A stretch of 52,601 bases of DNA, taken from Verrucomicrobiota bacterium. Its GTDB lineage: Bacteria; Verrucomicrobiota; Verrucomicrobiia; Opitutales; Seribacteraceae. Below the pieces are notes generated by a model, which saw nothing but the letters and a program-made list of their open reading frames with translations, did not search any database and was not told the origin of the DNA. Shown piece by piece: positions 24,792 to 34,442 of the stretch (positions within the stretch are counted from its first letter, which is position 1; the number at the start of each line of letters is the position of its first letter). The stretch covers positions 1 through 52,601 of the forward strand of contig JAOLZO010000017.1 in NCBI GenBank assembly GCA_028343845.1, read 5' to 3'. A program made the position numbers and the translations under genes.

Positions 24792-27700
24792 TTACTTCTT
24801 CGGCTTCACCTTAAAGTGATGAAGGACGTTGCGGACCAAATTGCTGAGGGGTTCGTCATAGTACATGGCCCATGCGGTTGCGATGGATCCGGTATGAAAA
24901 ACCCGGCCGCCCTCGGGACGTTCCCAATAAATGATCTCGGCAATCGTTTGCTCGTCCCCCACCCTCTTGCGATGTCCCTCGGCATTGAAATCGAGGACGT
25001 TTCGATTACTCTGGCTGCTGGCGATTGTGACGATGCCCTCCGGTTCGACCAGCCCCTTCAGGGCGGGGTTCTTGGTCGCCCGTAGCAAAGTCGATAGCCG
25101 CACGTCGTACTCGTGTCCGACGGCACCCTTTTTCGTATTGGTAAAACCAAAGGGCTCTCCCTTTTTCAGATCGATCTGATGAGGCTGGCCAAACAGGAAA
25201 TGGTCAGGCAGATCGACTTGGTAGTTCGCAAAATTTCCACCGCCCCATCCGATGCATTCCAAACCGACCAGTTTCCAGGCCGGGTATCCACAAAAGCGCA
25301 TCAGGCTGCCCCGTTTGAAATCATGGCTATGGTAAAGCTCGCCCACTTTGGCCAATTTTCTTCCTCCGATTCCACCGCCGAATTTGCGACACTCCATGAC
25401 CTCTCCGGTCTCATCGAAGCTCACGCGCCAGAACATGGTGTTACCTGACATGACCACGGCCGCCCCGCCCGCCTTGAGGTAATCATCCATCCCGTCGTAA
25501 GCCGGAGCCGACCAGTACTCGCTATGCCCGTTTACCAGGACCGCTTTGTACCCTTTCAACACTTCCGGATTACGATCCAGATCCCGGTCGGTAATGACGT
25601 CGTATTCATACCCGTGTTTGTCTAGCCAAAGATGCAGGAAACGCTCTCCGCGAAGCAGATGGCTGTATCCTCCGCCAATATAGGTCTTGTTGGGACCGCC
25701 CGCCGGCCAAGGCACTTTCAAGCCCACCTTGTAGGTCGGTTGCCCGTTGCGGTGGTCGCTGTAGAAACTGTACTTGGGAGCTCCGGGGTGGCTGTTGCCC
25801 AAGCCGCCCGTACCCATATTGATCAAGCCCTTGCCATGGTTGACGGGAAAGGGAACCGAGTTGTATGCCAACCAAGTATTCGATGAGACAAGGACCAGCA
25901 ACGGGGCCTTCGGCTTGGACTCGGGACGCCTCACGATGAAGGAGGTATGGTAGCGCATCGGCTTTCCCTTCAACTTGAAGTCGAAGCGTCCGGCGTAGAC
26001 ACCGGACTTGGCATCGGGCGGCAGACGGAAACGGTGGTTCACCTTCCAACGGGCATTGTATATTTCGTCGGACGCCAGACGGAGCCCGTGTCCACGTTTC
26101 TCATCCTTGGTCGGATCGTACTGCGAATCATGCCGGTTGATGGCCGAAGCATTGAAACTCGGACCCCCGATCATCCAGGTTCCCCGGTTGACGATCCGGG
26201 CATCACGCCCGAAATCGCTCGCATCGGCAACTTGCTTTCCTTTCTCCTCGGTGAACGGCCAGCAGGCGAGCAATCGATCGTTTTGGGGAACGCTCAACCC
26301 ACGGTCGGCAAAACGTTTCTTTACTTGATCTTCATTCAGCGCCCGATCGTAGACGGCGCACATCGCGACGTCCCCGTTATGGAAATTCACTGCCTTTCCC
26401 TCTTCTCCGTAAGCCCCGATGCGCAAAGCGGTCTTGCCAGGTCGGGTCGTACCGGAAAAGGCAACCTCGGCCACCCGTTTGCCATCGACATAAATGCGCT
26501 TTTTCTTTCCGTCCCAACTGCCGACCAAGTGGTGCCATCGGTGAGCCTTGATCAATCCGGCTTTGGTTTGCTGAAAGGCGGTGGCATCGTAAGCCCCGCC
26601 CGAGCCGGTACCAAAGACGATCTTCCCTTCGCTCAGGAACAAACCGATGCCACAGCGTTCAGGATAATCGTGCTGGGTAACCAAGCCCTGCCAACCGGAC
26701 AACTGAAACGGACGGATCCAACATTCCAAGGTCAATTGAGAAAGGCTTCTGTGGGCAGGCAGCCCCTTGGCCACGTGCAGGTACGATCCGGGATGAATCG
26801 GTTGAGCTTGCGGTTGTTCGACCTGAAAGGACTGCAAGACAGGATCCTTGTCACGGTTCTCCGGATCGGCTCCCAACTTGACCACGGACAAGTCGTAAGG
26901 TACGGCGCTGCTTACCCGGAACTCGATCTCCTCACCGGCAGCAATGCTCTTTTGAGCATAGGCATGCAGACCGGGCAGGTTGATTGCATGGTGCGGAGGG
27001 ATCTCGTCTTTCGGGGCGGATGAAAGCGCCCCTTTCGCTTCTTTGAGGTAAGCCACCACATCGGCGATTTCCTCGGGTTTCAATAGGTTGTCGAACACCT
27101 CGGGCATCAGGGAAAGGTTGGAATACTTGGCTTGGTTGATCTCTTTGAAGGGAATGGCTTGCTCAGCCCCGGGCGCAGGACCAAGGACCATTTCGCCAAC
27201 GGAATCCCGGCGGAGCAAACCGGCTGCTTGGCCCTGTTTCGTTTCCACGGTCACAAGCTCGTAATAACGGGCGATGGTGGAACTTGGGTAAACGATTGCC
27301 TCAAGCAGGTCACGCTCGGTGCGGATAGCTCCGATCCGGGTGAGGTCAGGCCCGAAATCGACTCCCTTGTCCTCCTTGACGTGACAGGTGATGCACAGCG
27401 ATTTGGCCGGGTCATTGAAAAGTTTCTCTCCCCGAAGAGGATCCCCCTCGGGCAAGAATTCGGCAAGCTGCTCGAGACGCTTGGATTGGCGGGCTTCCTT
27501 GGCCGGATCCGGTTTCACGGTATCGGCCAGTTGGATCTCGGGCATGACATACTTCGACGGGCTTTGCTCGTCGACCTTGCGCATGCGCATCACTTGTTCG
27601 GTCATCGGATGACCGGCTGGAAGCCCCTCCTCATCTCCGATTTCATAGAGGGCATAAGTAATGGCATGGTTAAGAAAAGGATCCGTTTTTTGCAGGCCGG

Positions 27701-29276
27701 CTTCGAGCAAAGGCTTCACTGCCAGACTGTTCCCTATCCTGCCCAGAGCCATGGCGGCCAGCCGGCGCTCACGAGCATCTCCCGTATCGAGGAGCCCAAG
27801 TAACGGCTTAACCGCCCCGGCATCAAACCAAAGGGCTACGCTGTGAATGGCAGCCATTCGGACATCCGAATTCTCGTCCTTGAGGAAATCCCGGACGGCA
27901 GCCCGAGCCGGCTTACCGGGGATACGGTTGAGCGACCAAAGGGCGGGTTTGCGAGCCTTGGCTCCCTTGAGCTCATCAACATTGCTTGGCTCGGCAAGAG
28001 TTTCGATGGCACGCTTGACCACGGCGGGCCGCTTGTAGGAGAGCCACTCGACCTGAGGCTTTTTCCAGTCTAGTTTCAAGCCACGGGGATCCTTGGAAGA
28101 AGGCGCGTTCTTCCGTTGAATCCGATAGATTGCACCGAGAACGTCGGGCTTGGCGACCTTGGAGGTCGGGCAACAGATCATGTACCAGCTTCCGGTATCC
28201 GCCACCAAAAGGCTCCCATCCGCATCTTCGATCAGGTCGGTGGGATGAAAGTCGCTTTGGTCGCTCTCCAGCAGCACGCTCATCTGAGCCGAATAAGTCG
28301 ATCCGTCACGGGACAGCCGGTGCCGGGATATTCGGCGCAGGTTGAAATCGGCGCAGAGCAGATCGCCCCTCATTCCGAGCGCCTTGCCTTGAGGCATAAC
28401 GATTCCGGAAGATGCGGAGGGGCCCATCTGCGAAAGGACGGGCAACAGGCCACCCGAACTTGGGTGAGGGGAAAGAACACGGTCGTTGCGCTTGCCATAG
28501 GTTCCCCCGTACACCGCGTGCAGGATACCATCGCGCCTGCCGGGCTTCGACAAATCAAAGAAGGTACCGCTTAAAAAACGTTCCCCTGATTCGCTGAATG
28601 CGAGCCCTACGGGGTTGTTCATCCCACCGGTGATGACCACTTCGAGTTGAGTGCCATCGGGCCGGGCTCGATAGATATGAGCGGCGCTCGATTTGAAGGT
28701 CTTCCCGTTGCCCAGCACGTGGCTTTGCGGAGCAAAGGCTCCTTTGCACCAATAGAAAAGTCCGTCCGGACCAAGGTAGGGCCCGTGCAAATCATTCCCG
28801 CACCCCTCGATGGAACCGCCGTCGAACCAAACGGTCCGCTCATCCGAAACGTGGTCGCCATCCGTGTCGGTGAACTTCCAAATATGCGGGGGCGCTCCGA
28901 CGTAGACGGAACCTTCATAAACCAGGATGCCTTCCGGAAAAGGCAGGCGCTCCGCAAAGACGGTTGAGTCATCGAAGGTGCCATCGCCATCCCGGTCGAC
29001 CAAGCGCAAGACCCGGTGGCTCGGGTTCTTGAGTTGCTTGGGGGCCTTGTCCGTGTTCCCCGAGCTATCCGTGACGTAGAGCGATCCATCGATGTCGAAA
29101 TACATGTGGATGGGACGCTTCACCAAGGGAGGGGCGGCAACCTGCTTCAAGGCATAGCCATCGGGAAGCGTAAAGGTATGCGGGGGAAACTTGACCTTCT
29201 CCACGCCATGGGCGGAAGCAAAGGCTGAAAGGAGGAAAACCTGAAGCAGGAATTGAAACGGTCGGGCCGGAATCAT
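24792..29276 (-). CDS. PVC heme-binding dehydrogenase / HEAT / LamG / dimethylformamidase-like fusion
   Basis: The 1494-residue exported protein has a signal peptide (LLQVFLLSAFASAHG). A PVC-type beta-propeller dehydrogenase domain of the Pirellula/Verrucomicrobium N-terminal family spans about 35-395 (FTLPDGYALKQVAAPPLVKRP, RLVDRDGDGTFDD, LPFPEGILVYEGSVYVGAPP). HEAT-like repeats lie about 415-550. A c-heme domain follows with CITCH at 628-632 and DFGPDLTRIG. A LamG domain spans about 840-1000 (LTLECWIRPF, WHHLVGSWDGKKKRIYVDG). The C-terminal about 370 residues resemble the N,N-dimethylformamidase large-subunit C-terminal domain (LVLVSSNTWLAYNSV, YDVITDRDLD, LVNGHSEYWS, FHTGSIATAWAM). The DMFase-like part suggests amide hydrolysis or a related glutamine-amidotransferase-like fold; whether the iron ligands are kept cannot be judged by eye. 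It begins nine bases after the 29286-32528 gene. Confidence 0.85.
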   Translation of the reverse strand: MIPARPFQFLLQVFLLSAFASAHGVEKVKFPPHTFTLPDGYALKQVAAPPLVKRPIHMYFDIDGSLYVTDSSGNTDKAPKQLKNPSHRVLRLVDRDGDGTFDDSTVFAERLPFPEGILVYEGSVYVGAPPHIWKFTDTDGDHVSDERTVWFDGGSIEGCGNDLHGPYLGPDGLFYWCKGAFAPQSHVLGNGKTFKSSAAHIYRARPDGTQLEVVITGGMNNPVGLAFSESGERFLSGTFFDLSKPGRRDGILHAVYGGTYGKRNDRVLSPHPSSGGLLPVLSQMGPSASSGIVMPQGKALGMRGDLLCADFNLRRISRHRLSRDGSTYSAQMSVLLESDQSDFHPTDLIEDADGSLLVADTGSWYMICCPTSKVAKPDVLGAIYRIQRKNAPSSKDPRGLKLDWKKPQVEWLSYKRPAVVKRAIETLAEPSNVDELKGAKARKPALWSLNRIPGKPARAAVRDFLKDENSDVRMAAIHSVALWFDAGAVKPLLGLLDTGDARERRLAAMALGRIGNSLAVKPLLEAGLQKTDPFLNHAITYALYEIGDEEGLPAGHPMTEQVMRMRKVDEQSPSKYVMPEIQLADTVKPDPAKEARQSKRLEQLAEFLPEGDPLRGEKLFNDPAKSLCITCHVKEDKGVDFGPDLTRIGAIRTERDLLEAIVYPSSTIARYYELVTVETKQGQAAGLLRRDSVGEMVLGPAPGAEQAIPFKEINQAKYSNLSLMPEVFDNLLKPEEIADVVAYLKEAKGALSSAPKDEIPPHHAINLPGLHAYAQKSIAAGEEIEFRVSSAVPYDLSVVKLGADPENRDKDPVLQSFQVEQPQAQPIHPGSYLHVAKGLPAHRSLSQLTLECWIRPFQLSGWQGLVTQHDYPERCGIGLFLSEGKIVFGTGSGGAYDATAFQQTKAGLIKAHRWHHLVGSWDGKKKRIYVDGKRVAEVAFSGTTRPGKTALRIGAYGEEGKAVNFHNGDVAMCAVYDRALNEDQVKKRFADRGLSVPQNDRLLACWPFTEEKGKQVADASDFGRDARIVNRGTWMIGGPSFNASAINRHDSQYDPTKDEKRGHGLRLASDEIYNARWKVNHRFRLPPDAKSGVYAGRFDFKLKGKPMRYHTSFIVRRPESKPKAPLLVLVSSNTWLAYNSVPFPVNHGKGLINMGTGGLGNSHPGAPKYSFYSDHRNGQPTYKVGLKVPWPAGGPNKTYIGGGYSHLLRGERFLHLWLDKHGYEYDVITDRDLDRNPEVLKGYKAVLVNGHSEYWSAPAYDGMDDYLKAGGAAVVMSGNTMFWRVSFDETGEVMECRKFGGGIGGRKLAKVGELYHSHDFKRGSLMRFCGYPAWKLVGLECIGWGGGNFANYQVDLPDHFLFGQPHQIDLKKGEPFGFTNTKKGAVGHEYDVRLSTLLRATKNPALKGLVEPEGIVTIASSQSNRNVLDFNAEGHRKRVGDEQTIAEIIYWERPEGGRVFHTGSIATAWAMYYDEPLSNLVRNVLHHFKVKPKK

Positions 29277-29285
29277 TGGATCCCC

Positions 29286-32200
29286 TTACTCAAGGACATG
29301 GATGGTGTTGTCAATTCTTCCCTTCGTGGAATGCCCATCGGCAAACTTGAGGTCGTAATCGATCTGCATCATGTGGACGGGCTTGAGGTTTGGAATATGG
29401 AGGGCAACGGTCTTGCCATCGTCTGACAATTGAACTTTTTGAATCTTCAGATCATCGACCGGAATCTCGGGCGAACCATAAGCATGTGACCATTTCAAGT
29501 TCCAAGCTCCCAACTTGTACTTCGTCAGGTCCGAAGCTTCGGGCTTGCTCAGTTTTTCATGAAAGCCGATCTCGATGAGGTCTTTTTTTACTTGGAGTGA
29601 CTTGGGCATGTAAACGGGCTTGCCCGTGTAACGGATCCGGTCCAACCCCCCGTTGCTCCTGGCATTGGTTTGCCAACCCTTAAGGCCAGAAGCGTAGAGC
29701 TGTCCGTCCCTCTTGTTAATCCGGGCACGCATGGCGCTACTGCTCAAGGGAACGTTCAAGCGGGTCACTCCACCCTGAACCTGACCGTTCTTTTCTTCCT
29801 TGAGCACGAGGTACATCTTGCTTTGCCCATACGAGAGGTGGAGCAACTGATCCTTGAGCGGCCCCCAGCGGTCACTAGTGACCCAAGCTTGTCCGCCTCC
29901 GGAATTATCAATACCCCGGCGCTTGCTCATCCATACGAGGGGCTTGGGAGTTTCCTCCGGGTCGAGATGACGGGCTTGCTTCCCTTCGACGGAACTTGTC
30001 TTGAGCTTGTCCTTGTGCTCGTAGGCGTCCACCACGCCGTGAAACTGGCCGGGCTTGACCCAGTGCAAAGGAGCTGTCGGAACGAAGGTTCCTTCGTTGT
30101 CACCACAGGTAACCTGTCCGTCCGGCCCCACTCCGATCCCATTGGGAGCGCGAAATCCACTGGCATGATGGGTCAGGCGCTTGCCATCCTTGCTTACCCG
30201 CAAGATCGCCCCATGGTGGTTGCCCATTCTCTCGAATCCGCGACCACCCGCCCGGACCGGACATCCCATGCTGAAGTAGAAATCTCCATCGGGACCCGTT
30301 TGCAAATCAAAGCAGAAGGCATGAAAGCCCTCGGTCAATTCCCAGTCGTTGTTGAAGTTTTCCAGAAAATCCGCTTCTCCGTCCTGGTTATAATCATGGA
30401 AGCGGGTGACTTGGTTGTCCCCCACCGTGTAAATCATACCATCCGAAATAGCCAGACCGAGCGGTTCGTGCAAACCGGTGGCAAACCGTTTCCAGCGAAC
30501 GTTCTCCAGTTTTTCATCGATGCCCGAAACAATCCACACGTCTCCGTCCCAGGTGCAAACCGCCGCCGTCTTGCCATCTTCGAAAAAATCAAAGCCACCT
30601 ATGCGCATGCGTGATTCAAACGGGTTTCCAAAGGGGACCCCTATGCGATCCACTACGTAAGCCCGATCTTCTTTCTCCGCCAATTTGCTCTTCACGGCAA
30701 TGGGTTCTCCCCACTGGGCCGGACCACCACGGGTCAGGGCACTCAAGTTCTCCGCTTTGCCGGCAGCGGCTTTGACTGCAGGTTGATAGGCGGGATCGCC
30801 GTCCCACATGGCCAACTTGATCCGATGCTTGCCGGCGGGGATCTTGAGCAGGGCCAATCCTTGCTCGAAGACTAACCGGGTACTCTTCGGACCGCTGGTT
30901 ACGAAAAAGTTGCAGCGCATGCCCTTGTTTGCCACGACCAAGGTACGGTCTTTTTGCTGCCCCGAGCCTCCTTCGGCAAGAACCAGAACGGAAGAGTCGG
31001 GGTTGTCGGTTTCCAAGCTTCGGGTAATGGCCGAGAGTCCGTTTTCCTCAATCATGCCCGGCATGTCGAGCACGCTGCCCTTCCCCACGGAATAGGAAAA
31101 AATGGCCCGGCCATCGTGAACGTAGTGCCCTTTGAAATGGGCCCAATCCTTGGGCAGATGTCCCAAGGGCGGAAATTTCTCGAATTTGGAAGGGCGGGGG
31201 TCCGTCAGGCTTCCATCTTTCGCCCACCCTGGACGTATCCCCGTTTGAAAAAGATTACCCCTCATCTTGGTCACGGCTGTCTTTCCATGGGCCCCTCCGT
31301 AGGGCATCCCGTTCGGAGACAAACTGTCGGGGTCAAACCAGCCCATCGTATAAGCCATGGTATCGCTATCGAATACGACGGTTGCCTTACGGTCTTTTCC
31401 CAGAGGAACCAAATGCGCTCGAGAGACAATGTAACGGACCTCCTTGCGGGATTTGCGGATATCCTCCTGCAGGGCACGGGCACGGTTTGACAATTCGTGG
31501 AACTGGCCGACGTCTTTCCTGATAAGTTCGACCTCCGAAATTTGCATGGGAATCTTTCCTTTCCCGGACAGGGTAGGAAAAGTCAGTTTGTATTTGGAGT
31601 AGGCTTTGTCGTTTTCGAAAGATATGCCTTTGGCTTGGTTCCGGGCCTTGAAAGGAGGGATGTCTGCTTTGGCAATTTCAGTGAACTTCGTGCCGTCGTT
31701 CGAGCCGGAAAGAACGAAGCTACGGGGGTCCCTTTCCGGAGAATCGTTACCCGAGGTAAGGCTTATTCCCGAAACGACTCCTTTGGCCGTATCCAGGATC
31801 AGTCCACTACCCTCTCCGTCAAAGTTCAGGTACTTGCTGTTGGGGTTATTATCGATCGCCCGTTTGGGTTGTTCCTTTGCGGGAGAATTGCCGGAGGTGC
31901 CGATCACCTTGTCCGAAGGCTTGGACAGGTCCGCGCTTTGCAAGTGAGTCATTTGCTCCAAGGTCAAACCTTCGAGCTCCTTGGCTCCGGATTTTCTGAC
32001 TTCCGAAAGAAGCTTCCTCTCCCGTGCATAAAGAGCCTTGACCTCGGCCGAAGCACTTTGACCCGGGGGCCATGAGGCGACGGCTTCCGTCTCGATTCCA
32101 GTGGAGACGATGGGTCCGTACCTTTCGGTAAAGAAGCCTTTTTTTGAAACCACCTTAGATGGTTTTTTCTCCTCGAATCCTGTAGCCATCTCGATCACCA

Positions 32201-32528
32201 AGCTCGTAATCTTGCGGATCTCGGAATCCGTGAGATCCAAATGTCCGCCACGCGGAGGCATCTTGACCAAGGACTTGGAATCCGCCGGGCTCCCTTGGGT
32301 AATGAATTTGACGATTGGATCCGCTACCCCCTTCTTGACCAACTCCGACGTCATCAGGCTCGGGAAGACTCCTCCCACTCCGTTCAGGTCGGGCCCATGA
32401 CAAGGGGCGCACCGTTGGAGCAAGAGAGGAGAAACCTCGGCAGCTTGGACTGAGGTGAATGAAAGGAATGGCGCAAGCAAGGGGAAAAGGAATGGCTTGG
32501 CCAAAGTGGAGAGACGGGCTTGGGTCAT
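29286..32528 (-). CDS. Multidomain c-type cytochrome / discoidin-like / beta-propeller protein (DUF6797-type)
   Basis: The 1080-residue protein has a signal peptide and an N-terminal mono-heme cytochrome c domain (CAPCH at 40-44, Met-ligand candidate MPPRGGH). A discoidin-like domain lies around 210-340 (KRAIDNNPNSKYLNFDGEGSG, FVLSGSNDGTKFTEI). The central region recalls the PVC family annotated DUF6797 (VVFDSDTMAYTMGWFDPDSL, PLGHLPKDWAHFKGHYVHDGRAIFSY). A glucose/sorbosone-dehydrogenase-like beta-propeller follows (VCTWDGDVWIVSGID, GLHEPLGLAISDGMIYTVGDNQ, GFRAPNGIGVGPDGQVTCGDN), then a C-terminal beta domain. It is expected to oxidise a sugar or alcohol and pass electrons to the heme; the substrate is unknown. 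It is transcribed together with the 24792 gene. The DUF6797 label is from memory of the pattern. Confidence 0.8.
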   Translation of the reverse strand: MTQARLSTLAKPFLFPLLAPFLSFTSVQAAEVSPLLLQRCAPCHGPDLNGVGGVFPSLMTSELVKKGVADPIVKFITQGSPADSKSLVKMPPRGGHLDLTDSEIRKITSLVIEMATGFEEKKPSKVVSKKGFFTERYGPIVSTGIETEAVASWPPGQSASAEVKALYARERKLLSEVRKSGAKELEGLTLEQMTHLQSADLSKPSDKVIGTSGNSPAKEQPKRAIDNNPNSKYLNFDGEGSGLILDTAKGVVSGISLTSGNDSPERDPRSFVLSGSNDGTKFTEIAKADIPPFKARNQAKGISFENDKAYSKYKLTFPTLSGKGKIPMQISEVELIRKDVGQFHELSNRARALQEDIRKSRKEVRYIVSRAHLVPLGKDRKATVVFDSDTMAYTMGWFDPDSLSPNGMPYGGAHGKTAVTKMRGNLFQTGIRPGWAKDGSLTDPRPSKFEKFPPLGHLPKDWAHFKGHYVHDGRAIFSYSVGKGSVLDMPGMIEENGLSAITRSLETDNPDSSVLVLAEGGSGQQKDRTLVVANKGMRCNFFVTSGPKSTRLVFEQGLALLKIPAGKHRIKLAMWDGDPAYQPAVKAAAGKAENLSALTRGGPAQWGEPIAVKSKLAEKEDRAYVVDRIGVPFGNPFESRMRIGGFDFFEDGKTAAVCTWDGDVWIVSGIDEKLENVRWKRFATGLHEPLGLAISDGMIYTVGDNQVTRFHDYNQDGEADFLENFNNDWELTEGFHAFCFDLQTGPDGDFYFSMGCPVRAGGRGFERMGNHHGAILRVSKDGKRLTHHASGFRAPNGIGVGPDGQVTCGDNEGTFVPTAPLHWVKPGQFHGVVDAYEHKDKLKTSSVEGKQARHLDPEETPKPLVWMSKRRGIDNSGGGQAWVTSDRWGPLKDQLLHLSYGQSKMYLVLKEEKNGQVQGGVTRLNVPLSSSAMRARINKRDGQLYASGLKGWQTNARSNGGLDRIRYTGKPVYMPKSLQVKKDLIEIGFHEKLSKPEASDLTKYKLGAWNLKWSHAYGSPEIPVDDLKIQKVQLSDDGKTVALHIPNLKPVHMMQIDYDLKFADGHSTKGRIDNTIHVLE

Positions 32529-32570
32529 GGAAGAGCTTGGGTGTTGTTACCCTTCATATTGAAAGGGAAA

Positions 32571-32581
32571 CGGATCATCCG
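32571..32581. promoter_or_regulatory. 11-bp palindrome in a divergent intergenic region
   Basis: CGGATCATCCG is a perfect 5+1+5 inverted repeat. It lies between the divergent genes at 32528 (minus) and 32712 (plus), 43 bases from the former start. It could be an operator half or chance; no other copy was noticed in the window. Confidence 0.25.
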
Positions 32582-32711
32582 CAATCAATTAGGACCGTCC
32601 GAACGCGAAAGATTGCGGGAAGACTCCATGCCCTTCGGTTGAAGGAACCGATCAAATATCTTCTTGTCCCGATCGACACCTTGGGAGACCATGCCGTTCA
32701 CTGCCAAAAAT

Positions 32712-33440
32712 ATGAAATTCATCCTTACCTTACTCCTTTCCAGCCTCTTGCTGTCGGTTTCGACGGGCAAAGACAAGAAGATCCTCTTTCTTGGCAACAG
32801 CTACACCGCCCAAAGCGCCAATTTCATCAAAGAGGTCTTCAAACGGGAAGGAGGCTCGTACGAGTTGCGCTTCGGAACCCCCGGGGGGAAAGATCTGCAT
32901 TTTCATCTCACCAACCCGACAAGCCAAAAAGCTCTCCAGTCGGCCAAATGGGATTTCGTCGTGATCCAGGACCAAAGCCAAAAGCCCGGACTGGGAGGAC
33001 AATACACCCAAGGCTTTCATACTGCGGCGAAGGGACTTTGCTCAGCCATAAGGAAACAAGGAGCGAAACCTTGCTTCTTCATGACTTGGGGCAGGCGGGA
33101 TGGGGACAAGCGCAATACGCACGTCTATCCGGACTTCATCACGATGCATGGGAAAATCAGCGAGGCATACCAGAAGGCGGGTCGGGAAAACGGCTCCCTG
33201 GTTGCTCCGGTCGGTCAGGCCTTTTCCATTATTCACAGTCAGGACAAAGCCTTGTTCCGGAAACTTTATAAGAATGACGGGAGCCACCCTTCGGCCGAGG
33301 GCGGCTATTTGGCCGCCTGCGTTTTGTGGGGAACCCTCTCGGGCAAGGATCCCAGTTCGATCCGCTGGAACGGATCCTTGAACTCGCGACATGCCAAGGT
33401 TCTGCGTGCAGCGGCAGCAAAAGCGCTGATGAAAAAGTAA
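32712..33440 (+). CDS. Secreted SGNH-hydrolase family protein
   Basis: The product is 242 residues when started at ATG 32712, which gives a compact signal peptide (MKFILTLLLSSLLLSVSTG). ATG 32691, preceded by GGGAG, is an alternative adding seven residues. SGNH blocks are visible: ILFLGNSYTAQ (nucleophile Ser), FVVIQDQSQKP, a TWGRRDGD segment and the C-terminal NDGSHPSAEGGYLAA containing the Asp/His pair. It resembles the DUF4886/SGNH esterases of Bacteroidota and PVC bacteria that act on acetylated or acylated glycans. It is divergent from the cytochrome gene at 32528 and converges with the YHYH protein, three bases apart, so the two transcripts must terminate inside each other. Confidence 0.83.
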   Translation: MKFILTLLLSSLLLSVSTGKDKKILFLGNSYTAQSANFIKEVFKREGGSYELRFGTPGGKDLHFHLTNPTSQKALQSAKWDFVVIQDQSQKPGLGGQYTQGFHTAAKGLCSAIRKQGAKPCFFMTWGRRDGDKRNTHVYPDFITMHGKISEAYQKAGRENGSLVAPVGQAFSIIHSQDKALFRKLYKNDGSHPSAEGGYLAACVLWGTLSGKDPSSIRWNGSLNSRHAKVLRAAAAKALMKK

Positions 33441-33443
33441 GTG

Positions 33444-34442
33444 CTAAGGCCGTCTTCTCGGTGGCCCGGGAGGCCGGCCATGGGCATGCGGAGGTCCGCC
33501 CCGCAACTTTAATGGCTCGGCCTTGAAATATCTTGGGATCACCGGCCAATTAGCGGTAAGAAAATAGGCGTAGGTTCCTTTCGGAAACTCTTTGGTCACG
33601 GTGAACCGACCATTGCATTGGTCCAAGTCCCCCGATCCTTTGACGTATTCGTAGTCTTTGCTGAAGGTTCCGTCGTATTTGCCTCCCGGTCCTTTGGGTT
33701 GCGCCGGTCGGTTTCCCTTTTTCAAGCGGTAACTGCTTCTCAGTTCCTTGATGGCGGATTTCGAATCCCTGACATCCGCATAGCCGTACAGGGCATAGAT
33801 GGGGAAACCATCCATCGCATAACCGATTAAGGGGGAATGCTTCTTCTCGGTCACTTCAAGCTGCCTGAGCAAGCCCATGGGCAAACCATGATAGTGATAG
33901 GCGCCACTGGGTTGAACGTGGGCGTTGTTTTCGTCGACCCCTAACGGAACCGCCCCGCTCAGGGCTTCGTAATTCCAGTCGGATTGCCGATTGCCCATGA
34001 AGAACTCCGCGGTTCCCGGATCGAAAAGCACACCGTTGAGAGCAATGCCGAATGGGGTGTTAGGCGGACCCCGTCCCGTATCGTTATGCAAGGAAACGGG
34101 GGCTTTTGCGGGCTTTTGGTTAGCGGGAATGGAGAACCCATAAGCCTGTTGACCAATGGTATGAGGGTTTCCGCGGTTGGGGAAGCGCCCGACCTTATGT
34201 TCGGGGATTCCGTTTGCCGTGACCTTGATTTGCTTACGGCTCTGCTCAAATGACTGCTTGCTCTGAAGACTCAAGGTTTGGGTTGCGGGAACGGGCGACC
34301 AGGTCCTTTTTTGGGTAACCGAATGCTTCCTCATTGGAGGCCTGCCCGGACGGGGTTGGGAAAGAAGAAGCGTTCCGGAAAAAAAGAACAACATGGCTAT
34401 GGGAAAGAGTCGAATAAGGCTCCGGTGTCTCAATAGGTTCAT
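33444..34442 (-). CDS. Secreted YHYH-domain protein
   Basis: The 332-residue protein has a signal peptide (FPIAMLFFFSGTLLLSQ), then a proline-, arginine-rich start. The YHYH domain named after its signature is present: HVQPSGAYHYHGLP, followed by LIGYAMDGFPIYALYGYAD and a C-terminal GKYDGTFSKDYEYV, LDQCNGRFTVT and YAYFLTANWPVIPRYF. YHYH proteins occur in marine bacteria, often with metal- or phosphate-related genes; no reaction is known, and the conserved His/Tyr suggests metal binding. The tail is a low-complexity Pro/Arg/Gly stretch (GGPPHAHGRPPGPPRRRP). It is divergent from the IclR regulator gene. Confidence 0.9.
   Translation of the reverse strand: MNLLRHRSLIRLFPIAMLFFFSGTLLLSQPRPGRPPMRKHSVTQKRTWSPVPATQTLSLQSKQSFEQSRKQIKVTANGIPEHKVGRFPNRGNPHTIGQQAYGFSIPANQKPAKAPVSLHNDTGRGPPNTPFGIALNGVLFDPGTAEFFMGNRQSDWNYEALSGAVPLGVDENNAHVQPSGAYHYHGLPMGLLRQLEVTEKKHSPLIGYAMDGFPIYALYGYADVRDSKSAIKELRSSYRLKKGNRPAQPKGPGGKYDGTFSKDYEYVKGSGDLDQCNGRFTVTKEFPKGTYAYFLTANWPVIPRYFKAEPLKLRGGPPHAHGRPPGPPRRRP

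Noticed and set aside
25947-27023. 358-codon plus-strand open frame inside the giant cytochrome gene
   Set aside because: Antisense shadow in GC-rich coding sequence; the minus-strand LamG and heme motifs are intact across it.
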